From Kuschelorhynchus macadamiae (lineage: Eukaryota > Arthropoda > Insecta > Coleoptera > Curculionidae): a DNA stretch of 64,000 nt. The stretch covers positions 1,488,001-1,552,000 of the forward strand of contig JAUTXW010001355.1 in assembly GCA_030620095.1 (NCBI GenBank). Reading direction: 5' to 3'. The notes under the pieces are model-generated. The model did no database searches. It was given only the letters and a program-made list of their open reading frames with translations, and had not been told where the DNA came from. Position numbers and translations under genes: made by a program. Of this stretch, positions 11,600 through 22,735 are shown one piece after another (positions within the stretch are counted from its first letter, which is position 1; the number at the start of each line of letters is the position of its first letter).

Positions 11600-12130
11600 C
11601 TACCTACTCCGTGGGTCCGCAGATACTTCCCAGATTTTAAGTTTCTAACTGGTTTTCGTTAACGATTCTCTTGTTATGTTAAAGTGGTGTATTATTTGGG
11701 GGTTAGGATCCAGACAAAAGCCCTTTTTTAAAATGTCGACGTTTCGCAACTTTATTGTTGCATCCTCAGGACAGATAGATTTTATATCCTACAAGAAACC
11801 CATATTATCAGTCTTTACCTACTTCGTTGGTCTGCAGATATTTCCTAACCCCAAATAATACACCACTCTAACAACAAGAAGATCTTTAGCGAAAACCATT
11901 TAGAAACTTAAAATGTGGGAAATATCTGCGAACCAACGGAGTAGGTAAAGACTAATACTACGAGTTTCATGCAGTATATAGAATCTGTATATGGGTCCTG
12001 ATAATCCAACAATAAAGTAGCGAAAAGTTGATAATTTAAAAAAGTCATTTGTTTCTTTACTGGACCCTAAGCCCAAATAATACACCACGCTCACATAAAC
12101 ACACAAAATTTGAAATAAATTCGACAAGCA
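11600..12130. repeat. Head-to-head pair of ribozyme-like repeat units
   Basis: One unit on the minus strand (about 11600-11845) is joined to one on the plus strand (about 11845-12130). The join reads GCAGATATTTCC then TAACCCCAAATAATACACC. The same junction occurs at 46480-46500. The plus-strand unit has a decayed core (CTGATAA, with stem II disrupted). Confidence 0.7.
11734..11773 (-). ncRNA. Hammerhead-ribozyme-like motif, best stem I
   Basis: On the minus strand: TGTC, CTGAGGA, an extra T, stem II GCAAC/GTTGC with loop AATAAA, GAAA, CGTC, then GACA. Stem I (TGTC/GACA) is perfect over four pairs and stem II over five. The cleavage triplet would be GTC. Stem III can only form between two molecules through ACGT. 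This is the copy closest to the consensus. Confidence 0.6.
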
Positions 12131-13930
12131 GCTTTTTCATAATATTTTTTTAACATTTCACTAGGCCGCCATTTTGTTTTTGCCATACTCAATTTTACCA
12201 AAATATTACCAGATCATCCCCATATGACTCTTATTTTTTTATCAAAATTTGAAATCAATCGGGTTAGGTTTTAAGCTATGCCGCGAACTGACAGACAGAC
12301 AGACCGACAGACGGGATGAAGGAATTGATGAAACATATTTTTTGGCATCTAGGGACGCTAAAACATGAAGATACGTAAAACCTGAGAGGGTAATTTCTTT
12401 CACGGTTACAAACACTTTATTTGGCGGACATTCCGTTCCGTCATCTTGAATTAGTACTACAGTTTTACTAGTTGACCCCTATACCACAATTAGCTATGGC
12501 ACATAATTTAAAATCAATGAATTATGAATTCATATCAAAATGTTACCAGTTGATTCCAACATAATAGTTGATGTTTTTTGCAAAATTTCAGTTAAAATGG
12601 ATGAGTAGTCTTTTAATAATACCTTTTTTTAACATTCTACTAGGCCGCCATTTTTAACTAAAATTTGAAGTCAATCGGGTAAGTAGACTTTAAGCTATGC
12701 CGCGGATTGACAGAGAGACAGAAAGACCGACAGACGGACCGACGGAGTTGATAAAACAATATTTTTTGGCATCTAGCGACGCTGAAACGTAAACATGTGT
12801 AAAAGTGGGAAGGTGACTTTTTACGATTACAAACATTTTATTTGGCCGCCCTTTTGTTCGGCCATCTTGAATTAGTACTACATTTTTACTAGTTGATCCC
12901 TATACCATAATTAGTTATGGCACACCATTTGAAATCAAACCATTAAGCAGTTTTTTCAGGCTGAATTTTTAAATATTTTATTAAGCCGCCATTTTGTTCC
13001 GTTATCTTGGATTCGTACCAGAATGCCATCAGTTGATTCCAACATAATACCTGATGTTTTTGCAAGATTTGAGATAAAATTGGATGAGTAGTTTTTTAAT
13101 AATATTTTTTTTAACATTTCACTAAGCCGCCATTTTGTTTAGCCAAATTGGATATTTACCAAAACATTAGCAGGTCATCCCAATATAACCCTTAATTTTT
13201 TACCAAAATCAAGTCAATCGCGTGAGTAGTTTTTTAGCTACCCCGCGAACAGACAGACAGACAGACCGACGGAATTGAGAAAACATGTTTTTCGTTATCT
13301 AGGGACCCTGAAACGTGAAGATCTGAAAAAATCTCGGAGAATGATTTTTTTCAGGATTACAATACTTCCCTTTTACCAATGAAGCAAAAATCGGTATATT
13401 TCTTTTACATGGAACTGTAGGGGTGATTTTTTTCTCAATTACAAACATTTATTTGGCCGCCATTTTGTTCCGTCTTCTTGAATTCGTACCACAATTTTAC
13501 CAGTTCATCTCTAATCGACAAAATTTGAAATCAATCTATTAAGTAGTTTTCACGCTGACTTTTTAAATATGTATTTTATTCAGCAGCCATTTTCAATTCG
13601 TACCAAAATTTTGCCAGTTGATTTCTATGTATTACTTCTTTTTCCCAAAACTTCAGGTAAATTGTATAAGTAGTTTTTTTAGTAATAATTTTTTAACACC
13701 TCACTATGCCGCCATTTTGTTTCGCCATATTGGATTTTCATTCATTCCCATATGACCCTTAATTTTTGGCCAATATTTGAAGCCAATTAGATAAGTAGTT
13801 TAGCTATGCCGCGAACAGACCGTCAGAACTGAGAAAACATGTTTTTTTCGGAATTTAGGGACCCTAAGACGTGAAAAACCTGAGAGTGTAATTTATTTCA
13901 CCATACCCTTATACGAGAGAAGTTAAAAGA
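12120..13930 (-). repeat. ATGGCGG-rich dispersed repeat, copy b (long array)
   Basis: About 1.8 kb of consecutive diverged monomers of roughly 150-180 bp. On the minus strand each contains AACAAAATGGCGGCC or a close variant, preceded by a diverged ATGGCG. Three CRGA-tetramer blocks (near 12290, 12710 and 13250) mark higher-order units of about 450-550 bp. The segment ends at about 13917 with the family's ACGAGAGAAGT edge. Confidence 0.8.
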
Positions 13931-15290
13931 AGAAAAGGCCTGAAGTAAAAGATTGACCTAGATTAAATAAACAAGTGTATTTTTTTCCAAGTCCCGAATT
14001 TACCTAAATAAATTGTTTACTTATTCTAGTAAAATAATTTAATAAATCTAAGTAAAGGTGTATACATATTCTAGATAAAAGGTTCATTTAGTTCTAATAA
14101 ACAGCATTGTAAAAAACAATAGACAATTTATTGAATCGAAATAAACTAATTCTAGTTTTTTTTTCTACCCATGAATTATTCGCAACGCATATACGTACAT
14201 CCCGTAAACCCAAAATTTGCGGGATCTAGAAATACGTACGATAAAGCGTGAACGTTTAGGATACGGTTAGAAAACCGTGTTCAATTAAAGCAAATAAACA
14301 TTTTAACTGTCACATAGTTAAATAAACTTTTTAATTAGAACCAATAAATTTCAGCAAGTTTTAATAATTTTCTTCTTAATGTAGCTGATGTTTATTATAA
14401 TTTCTAAAGGGCGTCTCCACAAAATTATTTTGCACCCCTGACACAGCAAAATATCTCGTCGGCTCTGTGTTAGGCTTAATAAGTCGGAATCTAATCAATC
14501 AATCGGAATTTAATAAATTCTGAGATCGTAAATCAGAATTTAACGAGAAATATTTTTAAAATTTTTGTGGCCCTTCTACGCTTTCGTACAATCTCAGATT
14601 AAACTTTAAAATATTTTGGTGGCTTAAAAACGACCTGAGAACAAAACTTATGCAAACTTCTTTCTGACAATGGTAACATAAATAACATATAAGTGGAATA
14701 TAAATCTTTATTAAACTTCGTTGAAAATGGCTTACAACATGAGGTCCGGAGTCCCTAGTAATAATATGCACGATTACAGGAAACTAATAAATTTTGAAGG
14801 CCAGGAAATAAATAAGTTATTTATTGAGTTGGTTTCTACGGCCCAAGATTGATGTTTTACAACAACTGTTATCTGGAATATATCTGGAATTAGTCATATA
14901 ACCTGTGCTTTTTTCCGATAAATTTAACCTATTCGTTTTTGTAGGGATAATAGATTTATACTAATAATAAAGGATCTTAGTTCCTAGTGTTTTTAATTTT
15001 AGTTTTAAAACAGCCTATTTTCACATATTTTAAAATTAATAAGAATCATTCATATATTGAAAAAATGACTCAATGCCTGCAATAAAACTACCTGTGTCGT
15101 TCCCATAGTTGCGAGAGCCCGACTGTAATAACTTCTAGGAATTAAAAGATCTAAAACGTCTTCTATTGTAGGTTAGAAATTTGAATGTTTTTAATATTTA
15201 CCTATAACCGGTATTTTAAGTATATACTTATGTATATATAAATACATAATATGGAAAATTAAATGTCTTTATTTCTCAAGGGAAATTGTT
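13930..15290. other. No recognised feature
   Basis: AT-rich sequence with only short unsupported frames. I see no motif or repeat shared with the rest of the window. Confidence 0.45.
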
Positions 15291-15720
15291 CAGTTGTATT
15301 TGCTATTCCCATATGACCCTAAATCTTTGACCAACATTCGAAATCAATCGGGTAAGTAGTTTTTCAGCTATACCGCGAACTGACAGACAGACAGGCAGAC
15401 AAACCGACAGACAGACCGACGGAATTTAGAAAACATATTTTTAGCATCTAGGGACGCTAAAATGCAAAGATATGTAAAACCTGAGGGAGATTTTTTTCAC
15501 GATACAAAAATTTTATTTGACCGTCATTGTGAATTTGTACCACAATTTTACACATACAATTTAAATTCTTGCGCCACATTTGAAATCATTCTGTTAAGTA
15601 GTTTTTCAGGCTGCATTTTCAAATACCTTAGTTCGCCATCTTGAAACGTAAAGATCTGAAAAATCGTGGAGGATTATTTTTTCAGGATTATAATACTTCC
15701 CTTTTACCAGGGAAGTAAAA
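15290..15720 (-). repeat. ATGGCGG-type dispersed repeat, copy c (short)
   Basis: A shortened copy containing the CCCATATGACCC segment, a CRGA block at about 15380-15422 and the terminal GGGAAGTAAAAA at about 15710. Most of the ATGGCGG monomers are deleted. Confidence 0.7.
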
Positions 15721-16009
15721 AGACATTAAAATAATTATAATTCCTATTTTACCATATGTCAATACAAAAACAAACAGAATATATTTATTTTATTTCCATG
15801 GGGCTCTTTATCATACAATATAATTATTTTACATATTTGCACATAAATCGAAAACATCTAAATGAAAACATAAAGTGTGATATACCAATAAAACCAGAGC
15901 AGAATATGCTATCCAAATAGTAAAAAATGTATTTCATTAAATAAACTTATGTCGATATTTTGTAAAATTGATAACTAGAGAAAAAGTCCTTTAAATAACC
16001 CTACAAAAA

Positions 16010-17170
16010 GGGGGCGCGGGAGTGCGAATGCGAAACAAAATGGCGGCCTAGTGAAATGTCAAAAAATTATTATTAAAAATCTACTCATCCAATTTATCTC
16101 AAATTTTGCACAAACATCAAGTATTATGTTGGAATCCACTGATAAAATTTTGGTAGAAATCAAAGATGGAGAAAAAAATGGCGACATAATAAAATATTTA
16201 AAAATTCAGTCTGATAAAACTACTTAATGGATTGATTTCGAATTGGGTGCCATAACTAATTGTGGTAGAGGGATCAACTAGTAACACTGTGTTACTAATT
16301 CAAGATAGCGACACAAAATTGCGGCCAAATAAAATGTTTAAAATCGTGAAAAAATTCACCCGCTCAGGTTTTACAAATCCTCACGTTTTAGCGTCCCTTG
16401 ATTGCAAAAAATATGTTTTATCAAGTCCGTCGTCCATCTGTCGGTCTGTACTGCATTTCACGGCATAGCTTAAAAACTACTTACCCGATTGACTTAAAAG
16501 TTTAGTCAAAAATTAAGGGTCGTGGGGATGACCTGGTAATATTTTGGAAAAAATCCAAAATGGCGGAACAATGTTAAAAAAATATTAGTAAAAAACTAGT
16601 TATCCAATTTACCTCAAATTTTGCACAAAAATTAAGTGTTACACAGAAATGCCGAATGAACTGGTAACATTTTGATATGAATTCATGATAACAAAACAAA
16701 ATAGCGTCCTAACAAAATATTTAAAAAATCAGCCTGAAAATACTACTTATTAAATTAATTTCAATTTTTGTGCAAACCTGTGTGATATAGAGATCAACTG
16801 GTAAAGTTGTGGTACGAATTTAAGATGGCGAAACAAAATGGCGGGCAAATATTTTTTTAAAAAGTCAACGTAAAAAAATCTTATTCAATTGACTTTAAAT
16901 TGTGCAGAAAAATTAAAGGTGGAAATACGATAAACTCGTACGACTTCGACATGACGTAACAAAATAGCGGTATGTGTCAATAAATCTACTTATTGAATTT
17001 ATTTTAAATTATGCCCAAAAGCCAAGTGTGGCGTAGGTAGAAAGAAACTGCTAAAATATGGTATACTGAACTAAACTGGGTCACAGGTTACTATTCCTAA
17101 CAAATGGAAAAAAATCATAACGAGGAAAGTTCCGGGTAAAGGAAGTTTACTGATTTTTTATTTCATGTTT
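16010..17170 (+). repeat. ATGGCGG-rich dispersed repeat, copy d
   Basis: Plus-orientation copy with several monomers (for example AACAAAATGGCGGCC near 16035), a CRGA block read as GTCGGTCTGT near 16440, and the terminal region AACGAGGAAAGTTCCGGGTA near 17118. Its last part is inside the left arm of the 0.8-kb inverted repeat. Confidence 0.78.
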
Positions 17171-17622
17171 AACAACCGTTCGGCCTCCCAAAACTAACCA
17201 TGTATCGTATTTAATATTTGAACTGAAAATTAAACATTTTTCCATAACATAAATACTCTAAATGTATGAGTGCATTATATCATTGGTTTTAGGAGGTAGT
17301 CAAGAGCTTGTTACAAATGAAATAATAAAAGCCAGGTCAGTATTTAAAAAAAAATGAAGTTGATGATGAAACTTCGAAGATGAAACGTAGGATTTTAAAT
17401 CTGAGTGCACAATCTTGTAGAGGAGGAAAAGCGGCTATAAAGATGTAAAATTTATTCCGTAATAACTCTTCAAATGCAGCATGGAAAAAAATTAAAAGAA
17501 AAATTACGATTTTTGGTTTTACATGGATATCTTCGGAAATAGTCCCAATTTTCCAACTTTATCAACGACATATTATTTGACAATAAATTGGACAACTTTA
17601 ACCTAATTTAACCAGCTTCGTA
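16811..17622 (+). repeat. Left arm of a 0.8-kb, highly similar inverted repeat
   Basis: This 812-bp arm matches the reverse complement of 24688-25500 with only scattered differences by eye. It comprises the end of an ATGGCGG repeat plus about 450 bp of other sequence found nowhere else in the window. The similarity is far higher than among the dispersed repeat copies, so the duplication is comparatively young. The arms enclose 7.06 kb. Confidence 0.8.
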
Positions 17623-17635
17623 ACTATTACGGTTT

Positions 17636-17638
<3 letters not shown>

Positions 17639-17672
<34 letters not shown>
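17639..17672. repeat. TA microsatellite
   Basis: A TA run that replaces the expected first bases (CAGGGT) of element 3; the element's GGCCCAACG starts directly at 17673. Confidence 0.9.
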
Positions 17673-17675
<3 letters not shown>

Positions 17676-17964
17676 CCAACGAAAAGGTACCCTTATTTAT
17701 GACTTTCCTGGTATATTTTATGGACACGTCAATTTTGATTTTTAGGGGGACGTCTTTTCATGTATGATTGTATAATACAGGGTGTTCCAAAAATAAGATA
17801 TCGCATTACACTTGACATTTTTAAATGGAAACCCCCAATTTTTTTTCTATTTTTGGATTCTCCAGGAAGTTTTTAGTAACTTTTGTATAATAGAGTTTAT
17901 ACCTATCTTCAACCATTTTGAAGTTATTTGAATAATTGAATAATATCAAGTATTGATAAATTAA

Positions 17965-18150
17965 ATTCAAGAAAGGGTCAAAATAACGAAACTTTATTAT
18001 CAAAACGGAAACATTGCAAGGGCTACTGCCCGGTTGTTTAATACGTTACATTCAGTCAAAAATATTAACCATAAGTATGTGGCTAAATTAATAAGAAAAT
18101 TTGAAGCAACTAGATCTGTATCTAATATTCGCCGGAATCAGGAACACTAA
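17965..18150 (+). pseudogene. Inverted second copy of the transposase N-terminus (element 3)
   Basis: Translates as IQERVKITKLYYQNGNIARA, TARLFN, then KNINHKYVAKLIRKFEAT and VSNIRRNQEH before a stop. It is almost identical to residues 5-64 of the minus-strand transposase starting at 19291 but lies on the opposite strand near the other end. About 200 bp present between the coding start and the right terminal repeat are missing here. It is the helix-turn-helix region only and encodes no catalytic residues. Confidence 0.85.
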
Positions 18151-18222
18151 ACCATTTACAGTTTTACATTCACATTAAAATTTAAACAAAAATTAGTTAC
18201 TTAGCTACAATGTGTCAAAAAG

Positions 18223-19291
18223 TCAATGTGGTAATAAATGTTGAAAGTGGTGTCCGTTTACCTCCATGCAATAATAAATATTTTGCTCAAATCTATTCCT
18301 AACATTTTCACACATTTCTGGAGTTATTTGTCTGCATTCCGCCGTGATCCGCTCCCGAAGATCTTGGATGGAGTCTGGCTTCGTACTAAAAACCTTACTT
18401 TTTATATGTCCCCAAAGAAAGTAATCTAAAGGACTCAAGTCCGGAGACCTTGGTGGCCACTCAATGGGGCCGCGCCGTCCGATCCACTGATTTGGGAAAT
18501 GGGTGTCCAAAAACTGTCGTACTGGAGCTACATAGTGCGGTGGTGCACCATCTTGTTGGAAATGAAGAAAATTTTCATTATAATTAACCTCATTTTCTAT
18601 TATTTCGGTTATTCGTGGCTCTATTGTATTTTCCAACATGTCCAAGTACAACTCCCCCGTCAAGTTTCCAGGAATATACAATATGATTTCCGAAAATGCC
18701 GGCCCAGACATTAATTTTTTGTGGGTATTGCGAATGTACCTCTCGAAACAAATGTGGATTCGAGTCGCTCCAATATCGACAATTATGTCTATTTACAGCA
18801 CCATGTAAATAGAAGGTACATTCATCCGAAAAACAAATGTTAAATAACAAATTTGGGTTATTGTTCAAACGTTGTGTCATTAATTCGCAAAACTCCAACC
18901 TTCTATCATAATCGTCTTCATTAAGCTCATGGACAAGTTTAGTTTTGTACGGGTGAAATTTATAGGATTTCAAAATTCTTTGCACTGTTGAGCGTGTAAA
19001 TCCTGAAGAAGTAGCCAGACCACGAGTACTTTGGGTGTTGTCAAGAGCCACGTGTCCCAAAACTGCTATTTCTCTGGCTTCATTTCTACTTGGACGATTT
19101 TCCTGATTCCGGCGAATATTAGATACAGATCCAGTTGCTTCAAATTTTCTTATTAATTTAGCCACATACTTATGGTTAATATTTTTGTCTGGATGTAACG
19201 CATTAAACAACCGGGCGGTAGCTCTTGCAATGCTTCCGTTTTGATAATACAGTTTCGTTATTTCGACCCTTTCTTGAATTGAATAAATCAT
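18223..19291 (-). pseudogene. Nearly intact DD41D mariner-group transposase, one frameshift (element 3)
   Basis: Start at 19291 (MIYSIQERVEITKLYY). Residues 1-65 form the helix-turn-helix DNA-binding region; the first catalytic Asp is about residue 156 in CFSDECTF. A single frameshift lies between about 18665 and 18690, where HIVYSW in one frame meets YIPGNLTGELYLDML in another. After it come QQDGAPPHY (second Asp) and SPDLSPLDYFLWG; the Asp of PLDYF is 41 residues beyond, defining DD41D spacing as in the rosa-type mariner group. The stop at 18223 follows a family-typical end (GHHFQHLLPH). Apart from the frameshift the catalytic triad is complete. The joined length would be about 345 residues, normal for a full-length enzyme. 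Confidence 0.88.
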
Positions 19292-19744
19292 TGCAAAATA
19301 TTATAATAGAACTAGGCAACTTAACGATTTCAAATCAAAGATAAAGTTGTTCTATGATTTACGATGACATTGACGGATGCTAAATTTCTTGCTGGTATCG
19401 GTGATTATTATTTTTTTCCGTATTATCAGTACTAAATTAAATGAGGCGAATTTTATAAAAAAAATTAAAAAAACTTCAAAATGGTTGAAGATAGGTATAA
19501 ACTCTATTATACAAAAGTTACTAAAAACTTCCTGGAGAATCCAAAAATAGAAAAAAAATTGGGGGTTTCCATTTAAAAATGTCAAGTGTAATGCGATATC
19601 TTATTTTTGGAACACCCTGTATTATACAATCATACATGAAAAGACGTCCCCCTAAAAATCAAAATTGACGTGTCCAAGCGTTTTTCCCAAAATATACCAG
19701 GAAAGTCATAAATAAGGGTGGGACCTTTTCGTTGGGCCACCCTG

Positions 19745-19760
19745 TATATATATATATATA
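19745..19760. repeat. TA repeat bridging two elements
   Basis: Eight TA units are all that separates the right end of element 3 from the left end of element 4. Both elements use TA targets, so this may be a TA-repeat target that received both, or TA expansion at a junction. Confidence 0.85.
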
Positions 19761-22533
19761 CAGGGTGGTGCAACCAAGATGGGGTGGACGATTGTGGGCA
19801 AACGGAGAGGAATTTGAAAAAACATTTTTGGGATATGATTGATAGTCAAGAACGCTGTGTTTTAAAATTATACCCATTATACAGGGTGGTCTGAAAAGTT
19901 CGTGGTGAACCAAACTTGTGTTTTTTTAAATGGGACACCCGGTATATTATTATTTTAGTTGATTCTCCTATTCGTTACGATCATTTTGATATGAGGTTTG
20001 TTGGGTCTAAAATTTTTACCAAGGGAATGGGATGAGGTTAAAGTGGAAAAAAGGGTTATACTCCGGCCATTTTTTGAAAACAGTTGAAGCAGGTATGGAA
20101 AAACCAAATATTCTATAAAATGTATTGTATCTAGGATTACAATAATCGCTTGTAAGTCGTTCAAAATTATTCACTGTTATACAGGGTGGTCAAGTTTTGC
20201 ACATTTACCTTGGATTGAATTTTTTTAAATGGAACACCCCATATATTTTACTGTCATATTAAAGATAACATCGCCAGCTTTCAGAAAATACCCTATTTGA
20301 TATCTTTCTCACCAACAGTTTTTTAGTAAATTAACCGTGAAACCAAAATTTACTCATTCTAACAGAAACGGTATTATTTACGTTGCTTAAATTGACTACC
20401 TATAATATAAGGAGGCCATGATATAATCATAAATGAAAAGAAAGATTGACATTCTTGTCAAAACCGCAAAGTGTCAGAGAATTGGCATCAATTACCATTG
20501 TTTTTTGACGATAAGCCGAGAAATTGTTAAGTAACAATGAGTTTGAGTACTCCAGAGTTGATAAACATGACTTTTATGTTGGGCGAGTGTCAAAAAAACC
20601 CTTTACTAGCAAGCAGGGTTTATGCGGTACGATATCCCGATGCCGAAAAAAAACCAAGACCTGAAGCTTTTGAAAGTTTATTAGAGAGGTTTAAAGAAAC
20701 AGGCAATGTTGCTTTTAAGAAACGTAAAGTAATTAATAAACCAGTTACCAATGAAGATAATGCTTTGACAGTCTTATTAACAGTGCAAGAAAATCCACAC
20801 ACAAGTACCAGGGAAATTGAGAGAGCTACTGATATTGAACGCACTAGTATTAAACGGATTCTGAAACAACATAAATATCAGCCTACCACATTGAATTACA
20901 CTAAGAACTGTATGATCGCGATTACGTCCACCGACAAGAGTTTTCAATTTGGTTTTTAAATACAATTTGGGACAATCCAGGTTTTGTAGATATGGTGCTG
21001 TTTTCAGATGAAGCAACTTTTAAAAGCAACGGCTTGGTTAACAAACATAATATGCACTATTATTCAACCGAAAATCCACATTGGATTCGTCAGGTGGACC
21101 ATCAAAATAAATGGTCAATTAATGTTTGGGGAGGTATAATTGGCTCTCATGTTATAGGACCATATTTCTTTGGAGAGCATTTAACGGAAGAAGTCTATTT
21201 AAATTTTTTGAGAAATGAGTTGCCCGTATTGCTCGAAGACTTACCTTTAATGTTAAGAAATTCCTTATGGTTCCAACATGATGGAGCACCCCCGCATTAC
21301 CACAGGCATGTAAGACATTTTCTCAATAATTGGAAAGGAGAGCATTGGATTGGGCGAGGTGGACCAGTTAAGTGGCCTGCGAGGTCACCCGATTTAACGC
21401 CACTAGATTTCTTTTTATGGGGACATGTTAAAGAAGAAGTTTATAAAGAGGTTCCAACCACAGTGGAAGATATGAAGTTGAGAATAATAAGCAGTTTTCG
21501 CAACATTTCAGATAGACTCGAAATGTGCCTTCAGCAAAACGGTGGTTTAGTTGAACATCTTTTATAAGTTTTAATTACATTGTTTTTGTTGATTTATATT
21601 AAATTTATTTTTTTTGTAAAATAAGATCTGTTATTAATACTGTCAAAGCATTATCTTCATTGGTAACTGGTTTATTAATTACTTTACGTTTTTTTGAAAG
21701 CAACATATCCTGTTTCTTGAAAGCTCTATGATAAACTTGCAAAAGCTTCTATCTTGTTTTTATTTCGGCATCGCATCATCAAAGAACAATATGTATTTAT
21801 TTACTGATGACAATATTCTGACACTTTGCTGTTTTGACAGGACTGTCAATCTTTTGTTCAATTTATGGCCTATATCATGGCCTCCTAATATTAAATTGTC
21901 AATTTTAACAATGTGAATTCAGAGTAATTCGTGTTAAAATGAAGAAATTTTGATTTCACAGCTAATTTACTGAAAAACTGTTGGTCAGAAGGGTATCAAA
22001 TATGGTATTTTCTGAAAGCTAGTAATGTTATCTTTAACATGAAAGTAAAATATACAGGGTGTTCCATTTAAAAAAATTCAATCCAAGTTAAATTTGCAAA
22101 ACTTGACCACCCTGTATAACAGTGAATAATTTTGAACGACTTACAAGCGATGATTGTAGTCCTAGATACAATACATTTTATAGAATATTTGGTTTTTCCA
22201 TACCTGCTTCAATTGTTTTCAAAAAATGGCCGGAGTATAACCCTTTTTTCCACTTTAACCTCGTCCCATTCCCTTGGTATAACTTTTAGACCTAACTAAC
22301 CTTATATCAAAATGATCGCAACGAATAGGAGAATCAACTAAAATAATAATATACCGGGTATCCCATTTAAAAAAACACAAGTTTGGTTCACCACGAACTT
22401 TTCAGACCACCCTGTATAATGGGTATAATTTTAAAACACAGCGTTCTTGACTATCAATCATATCCCAATTTTTTTTTTCAAATTCCTCTCCGTTTGCCCA
22501 CAATCGTCCACCCCATCTTGGTTGCACCACCCA
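19761..22533 (+). mobile_element. DD41D mariner-group element 4, three nested pairs of ends
   Basis: Three symmetric pairs of CAGGGTGGTs-type ends are visible: 19761/22533, 19882/22414 and 20182/22114. Spacings are matched (about 120 bp then 300 bp on each side), so the inverted homology is one continuous arm of at least 500 bp with three end-like signals inside. Within the arm each of the two inner end signals is followed 55-60 bp later by an opposite-facing signal (AAATGGGACACCCGGTA or AAATGGAACACCCCATA). The right outer end has CCCAG in place of CCCTG and runs straight into a 200-bp TA repeat. Confidence 0.87.
20537..21567 (+). pseudogene. Nearly intact DD41D mariner-group transposase, one frameshift (element 4)
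   Basis: Start at 20537 (MSLSTPELINMTFMLGECQK). The DNA-binding half is open to about 20900, where the frame shifts near TACACTAAGAACTG. The correct frame resumes as ELYDRDYVHRQEFSIWFLNT. Catalytic motifs follow: MVLFSDEATF (first Asp), FQHDGAPPHY (second Asp) and SPDLTPLDFFLWG, with 41 residues between the last two Asp positions. The C-terminus QQNGGLVEHLL and stop at 21565-21567 are family-typical. One frameshift, with an in-frame stop beside it, is the only lesion I see. The protein differs clearly from that of element 3, so the two are separate lineages. Confidence 0.88.

Positions 22534-22735
<202 letters not shown>

Larger units (their letters stand above)
17673..19744 (-). mobile_element. 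DD41D mariner-group element 3, two nested pairs of ends
   Basis: The outer right end is GTTGGGCCACCCTG at 19744 followed by TA. The outer left end lacks its CAGGGT and starts GGCCCAACG. The inner ends are CAGGGTGTTCC at 17778 and its complement ending at 19619, each beside TA. Inverted homology is continuous through both levels for about 260 bp. An inverted copy of the first 60 or so codons of the transposase lies at the left end (17965-18150). The right outer end touches element 4 across only 16 bp of TA repeat. Confidence 0.85.
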
